A stretch of DNA of 64,000 nucleotides from Bacteroidota bacterium (GTDB lineage Bacteria; Bacteroidota; Bacteroidia; UBA8524), in the NCBI GenBank assembly GCA_006226545.1, contig SBGR01000010.1, forward strand, positions 1 to 64,000. The letters run 5' to 3'. The notes below the pieces were generated by a model that saw only the letters and a list, made by a program, of their open reading frames with translations, searched no databases and had not been told where the DNA came from. Shown piece by piece: positions 60,119 to 64,000 of this stretch. Position 1 is the first letter of the stretch. Each line of letters opens with the position of its first letter. A program made the position numbers and the translations under genes.

Positions 60119-62757
60119 GCTCTTGTGAATTTGACCAACTTGGTATAAAGCTCATCCGGCTTGAATGGCTTCGTTACGTGATCATTCATCCCGATTAGCT
60201 TGGAGACCTCTTTGCTGTCTAGCAAAGCCGAAGCCGTTAGGGCGATAATAGGTGTTTCCGTATTGAATTTCCGAATCTCTTTAGTGGCTTCATAGCCGTC
60301 CATTACCGGCATCTGTAAATCCATCAAGATCAAGTCGTACTTGACTTCGCTTACTTTTTCTACGGCCACTTTTCCGTTCTCAGCAACTTCGTAGTCACAA
60401 CCCCATTTGCTCAAGAAACTTTTCGCTACAAATACATTTACTGCATTGTCTTCCACCAGCAGAATGCGTTTGCCATTGAGCGAATCTTTCGGCACTACTG
60501 CCGTTGTATCAGCTTCGTCGCTGCTTTGTGTTTGAAGCACTTTAAGCGGGATAGTGAAATGGAAAGTTGATCCCTTGCCTTCTTGACTTTCTACTTTGAT
60601 TTCGCCACCCATCAATTCCAACAAGCGCTTGGATATCGCTAAGCCCAGCCCTGTGCCGCCGTATTTCCGTGTTGATTTAGTGCTAGCCTGGCTGAAGCTT
60701 TCAAAGAGACGCGGTAAAAATTCTTTCGGCATGCCTATGCTTGTATCTTGAATAGCGATATGGTAGATTGCCCCTTGGTCGTCTTGGTTTTGGCAGCTAA
60801 CCTTCGCTGTAACTTTGCCGCCTTTGGTAAACTTGGTTGCGTTAGAGATCAGGTTATTGAGTACCTGAGTTAATCTAAGTTTATCACCCCGAACGCCGGA
60901 AGGAACAGACTCATCCATCTCTAATGCCAAGGTGTTTTCGAGTTCGTCTGCTCGGAGTTTGTTTTCATTCAGCACCTTTTTCACCAGGTCACGCAAGTCG
61001 AATTCTTCTTCCATCAACTGGAGCTTTCCGGCTTCTATCTTATTGTAGTCGAGGATATCGTTTACTAAGATTTGGAGGTTATTAGCTGAGAAATGCAGGG
61101 TTTGGATTTTCTCTTCCCATGCGGTGCTTTTCAGTTCGTCGTGGAGAATATGCGATAATCCGATAATGGCATTCAGCGGTGTGCGTATCTCGTGGCTCAT
61201 GATGCTCAAGAATTCAGACTTAGCCATGTTGGCGTTAATCGCTTCTTCCCTTGATTCAATGAGGTTGGTTTGCGCATTGGCGTTGTCAATGCCCGATGCC
61301 AGTACGTTAGCAGCAAGCTTTAAAACGTCAATTAGCATGCGAGCATAGTCCTTGTCTTTTTGTTCCCAAACGATGATCCAACTCGGTTTTGGAAGTGCCT
61401 TTGTTTCGAGTGGAATATGAGCGAAAACCAATTCGTTTCGCTCCTGAATATGAAGTAGGTTTTGAAGTTTTTCCGTTTTCAAGTGAGTCAGAAACTGATC
61501 TAACTTAACTTCATCAATATGACCAAAGCTCAATAGCTTCTCATCTTCCAGGTGAATATGTTCCGGCAATACCAGCGTAGCTCCGGTGGCTTGCGATTCA
61601 TGCAGTATCTCAGGTTGGTGCTTAGCGAAGATTTTGGTCCAATGTGTTCCGTGCAGCAACTCTTCGCCTAAAAGTGAAACTTGCGATAAGAGCTTAGCAT
61701 TGATTTGAAGGTTCAGTTCCGTCCGCTTCCAAGTGGTAATATCGCGCAGGCTCAGGATATAACCGGTTTCATGCCCTTGCTGTTTTTTTCCTTCAATCTT
61801 TCTGAAGCTTAAGCTAAACCAGCCGTCGGGTTTGGATTTTAACTGAACCTCGGTGGTGTAAACCGGACTCAAATCCAGTCTTTCGGTAGCCTTGTTTAAA
61901 TCAATGCCGCTCGCCTCAAACCATTTGTCAGCATTGTCTCCTGCTTTCAAGCTGCGGTTAAAAAGTTGACGAGCAGTATCGTTTTGTTCTACGATTTTTA
62001 AGTCTTGACCAAACAAAAAGACGGCATCCTGCAAGCTGTTGAATAACTGCTCGTAGGCCATAGGTTGGATGGATAGAAATTTACGTTGGAAAACTTCGTA
62101 AATAACGATGAGCCCGGTGATGGTAAAGGAAAATGGGGTAGGGTCGAATCCTTTGATGGGTATAAGCTTGAGCAGGTAAAATAGGTTGCCAATCCAAGGA
62201 ATAAATGCAGCAATAACGATAAGTGTTATGCTTTTTCGTTGGGCTGACGAGGCTTTGATGGCTGAATAAACCAAAAGAACCGAGCCAATTAAAAGTGAGA
62301 TATAAATCCCAATGACTAAAAACCAGAAGAACTCGCCGTATTGAAAAGTAGAAGAGAAGTCGCCCGGACTTTTTGTACTTGACACGTAGATGAGGTGATG
62401 GTATTCATTGAGCTGAATAAATGTGATGAGGCCAAATAACAGCAACAATACCCTTGGTAAAATTTTAGCTCGTATGTTTTTAATGATGCCGGAATATTCC
62501 AAAGAAAAGAGCATCCAAAAAGTTGGTGCGCCTAAGATTCCGGCGTACGACATCAAAGAGATACGTTCAATTACTTTAATGTCATTGGTGAGGGCGCTCA
62601 CGCTGTCGCAGATACACCACCAAGAAATAGCAAACATTACCGCAGCAAAACTCGTTGCTCCGGGAATGCTTTTTCGTTGAGCAGCCACCACACCGGTAAC
62701 GCTTGTTACAACGGCAGATAGGGTTAGAATAACTTGTAAAAAGAGTATGCTGTTCAA
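60115..62757 (-). CDS. Hybrid sensor histidine kinase/response regulator, 7TM N-terminus
   Basis: N-terminal hydrophobic domain, MSHEIRTPLNAIIGLSHIL, GTGLGLAISKRLLELMGGEI, receiver LLVEDNAVNVFVAKSFL...DLILMDLQMPVMDG. Confidence 0.95.
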   Translation of the reverse strand: MNSILFLQVILTLSAVVTSVTGVVAAQRKSIPGATSFAAVMFAISWWCICDSVSALTNDIKVIERISLMSYAGILGAPTFWMLFSLEYSGIIKNIRAKILPRVLLLLFGLITFIQLNEYHHLIYVSSTKSPGDFSSTFQYGEFFWFLVIGIYISLLIGSVLLVYSAIKASSAQRKSITLIVIAAFIPWIGNLFYLLKLIPIKGFDPTPFSFTITGLIVIYEVFQRKFLSIQPMAYEQLFNSLQDAVFLFGQDLKIVEQNDTARQLFNRSLKAGDNADKWFEASGIDLNKATERLDLSPVYTTEVQLKSKPDGWFSLSFRKIEGKKQQGHETGYILSLRDITTWKRTELNLQINAKLLSQVSLLGEELLHGTHWTKIFAKHQPEILHESQATGATLVLPEHIHLEDEKLLSFGHIDEVKLDQFLTHLKTEKLQNLLHIQERNELVFAHIPLETKALPKPSWIIVWEQKDKDYARMLIDVLKLAANVLASGIDNANAQTNLIESREEAINANMAKSEFLSIMSHEIRTPLNAIIGLSHILHDELKSTAWEEKIQTLHFSANNLQILVNDILDYNKIEAGKLQLMEEEFDLRDLVKKVLNENKLRADELENTLALEMDESVPSGVRGDKLRLTQVLNNLISNATKFTKGGKVTAKVSCQNQDDQGAIYHIAIQDTSIGMPKEFLPRLFESFSQASTKSTRKYGGTGLGLAISKRLLELMGGEIKVESQEGKGSTFHFTIPLKVLQTQSSDEADTTAVVPKDSLNGKRILLVEDNAVNVFVAKSFLSKWGCDYEVAENGKVAVEKVSEVKYDLILMDLQMPVMDGYEATKEIRKFNTETPIIALTASALLDSKEVSKLIGMNDHVTKPFKPDELYTKLVKFTRA

Positions 62758-62812
62758 GGGCGGGAATCTCTACCTAACGAAGGTAACCTGTAGGTAGCGA
62801 ATTATACAAGTA

Positions 62813-64000
62813 CTAGGCAACAACCTGTTCCATCAATTGGTATAATTGATCAGGTCTGTAAGGCTTGTACAATACATCATCAAAAAGTCCTTGAGGTAAT
62901 TCAGAAACTTCCGATTCATTGGCTGCTGTTAGACCGATGATGCGCACATTGCTTCCGTTTTGGTTGGCCATTTCACGGATGCGTTCAGCGGCCTCTTTAC
63001 CATCCATAATTGGCATGTGCAAGTCCATTAGGATTAAGTCGTAATGGCCTTCTGCTGCTTTGGTATAGCATTCCAATCCGTTCTTGGCCCATTCTGCCTG
63101 CGCATTCACGCGGTTCATGAGCATCTTTAGAATCAGAATATTTTGTTCGTGGTCTTCGGCAATCAGAAGTTTCTTGTGTTTTGGCCAGGTGAATTGGTTA
63201 TTGGTTTGAAGCTTCGGGGCTGAGATGGTGCTGGTTTTTACCGACGCCACTTTCACATCAAAATGGAAGGTAGAGCCTTCACCTAATTTACTTTCAACAG
63301 AAATTTGACCGCCCAATAACTCTAAAATTCCCTTAGAAATGCTCAGGCCTAAACCAGATCCACCTTTGCTCCGTGACATAGAGAAATCTTCCTGGTGGAA
63401 TGGCTCAAATACTTTCTTCAACCCTTCTTCGCTCAAACCGATACCGGTATCGCTAAAGCTGAAGCGGAGGTGAATAGAGTTGTCGTTTTTTTCGATGATG
63501 GAAACTTTAAACTGAATTTTACCGGTGTCGGTAAACTTCACCGCATTGGATAATAAGTTATCGATTACCTGTCTGAGTTTTCTAGAATCTACTTCTACCT
63601 TCTCCGGCAAGTCATCGCTAAGGATGATCTCAGATTTTAATCCTTTGAAATTGGCATCTAATTGATACGGGAAATACACCTCGTTTAGCCAGGTACGTAG
63701 GTTGATAATCTCGGTTTTAATAGAGCTTTGGCCTGATTCCAAATTATTCAAGTCAAAGATTTCATCTACCAGTTTATTTAATTGATCAGCTGATTGAAGC
63801 TGAATGCGCAACTTTTCTTTGGATTCGTCGCTCATGTGCTGATCCTGGGTAAGCAACTCTCCAATATTTCGAATCACGTGCAATGGCGTGCGAATTTCAT
63901 GGCTCACCACACTCAGGAATCGGGTTTTTGTATTCAAGGCCTTTTGCAGGCTTTCCTTATTGTGCTCTAGCTCACTGGTTTTTTCTTGTAACTCAGCATT
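62813..64000 (-). CDS. Hybrid sensor histidine kinase, 5' end beyond window
   Basis: VVSHEIRTPLHVIRNIGELL, GSGLGLSISKGILELLGGQI, receiver DLILMDLHMPIMDG; reading frame stays open to window end (NAELQEKTSELEHNKESLQKAL). Confidence 0.94.
   Translation of the reverse strand, partial: NAELQEKTSELEHNKESLQKALNTKTRFLSVVSHEIRTPLHVIRNIGELLTQDQHMSDESKEKLRIQLQSADQLNKLVDEIFDLNNLESGQSSIKTEIINLRTWLNEVYFPYQLDANFKGLKSEIILSDDLPEKVEVDSRKLRQVIDNLLSNAVKFTDTGKIQFKVSIIEKNDNSIHLRFSFSDTGIGLSEEGLKKVFEPFHQEDFSMSRSKGGSGLGLSISKGILELLGGQISVESKLGEGSTFHFDVKVASVKTSTISAPKLQTNNQFTWPKHKKLLIAEDHEQNILILKMLMNRVNAQAEWAKNGLECYTKAAEGHYDLILMDLHMPIMDGKEAAERIREMANQNGSNVRIIGLTAANESEVSELPQGLFDDVLYKPYRPDQLYQLMEQVVA

Overview
A chromosomal, mostly core-gene window from a Bacteroidetes-type bacterium. 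This is inferred from TTTG/TAnnTTTG promoter motifs, a T9SS C-terminal sorting domain with a PorW/SprE-like lipoprotein, an acetyl/succinylornithine carbamoyltransferase arginine pathway, and an F-type ATPase operon that stops at atpG. Minus-strand block (1-17.3 kb): tRNA-Ala, lpxB, surE, DUF3467, rpoC-rpoB-rplL-rplJ-rplA-rplK-nusG-secE, tRNA-Trp, tuf, four tRNAs (Thr-Gly-Tyr-Thr), hpf, xerC, rpsU. Next come an acyl-CoA dehydrogenase, a DUF4349 protein, PBP1A, PorW/SprE-like, an M23 peptidase and bactofilin, then atpZ-atpI?-atpB-E-F-H-A-G. An arginine operon (GNAT, argG, argC, argD, argF', argB, argE, argH) follows, then a TonB receptor, a Pif1-like helicase, yraN, lipB, LemA/TPM proteins, an exonuclease, a methyltransferase, a glycosyltransferase, RlpA, dprA, a T9SS-sorted protein, rocD, hutI, a gamma-carbonic anhydrase-like protein, arsC and two hybrid histidine kinases. 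No CRISPR array, IS element, prophage or rRNA was seen. The best non-annotated signal is a complete ribosome-mediated arginine attenuator upstream of the arg operon (33879-34045). It has a perfect Bacteroidetes promoter, a 19-aa leader peptide MKQVLLNYRSLRRRPYAAG with an Arg-Arg-Arg run, a 10-bp antiterminator pairing, and an 11-bp terminator with a U-tract. Other leads are a hidden 46-aa ORF with its own promoter (59978-60118), a three-way-junction-like element behind mrcA, hairpins inside the atp operon and between rplL and rpoB, TAnnTTTG boxes only 4 nt before start codons, a REP-like repeat pair, and an Ala at the specificity residue of ArgF'. All calls are by eye from sequence; no searches or folding programs were run.
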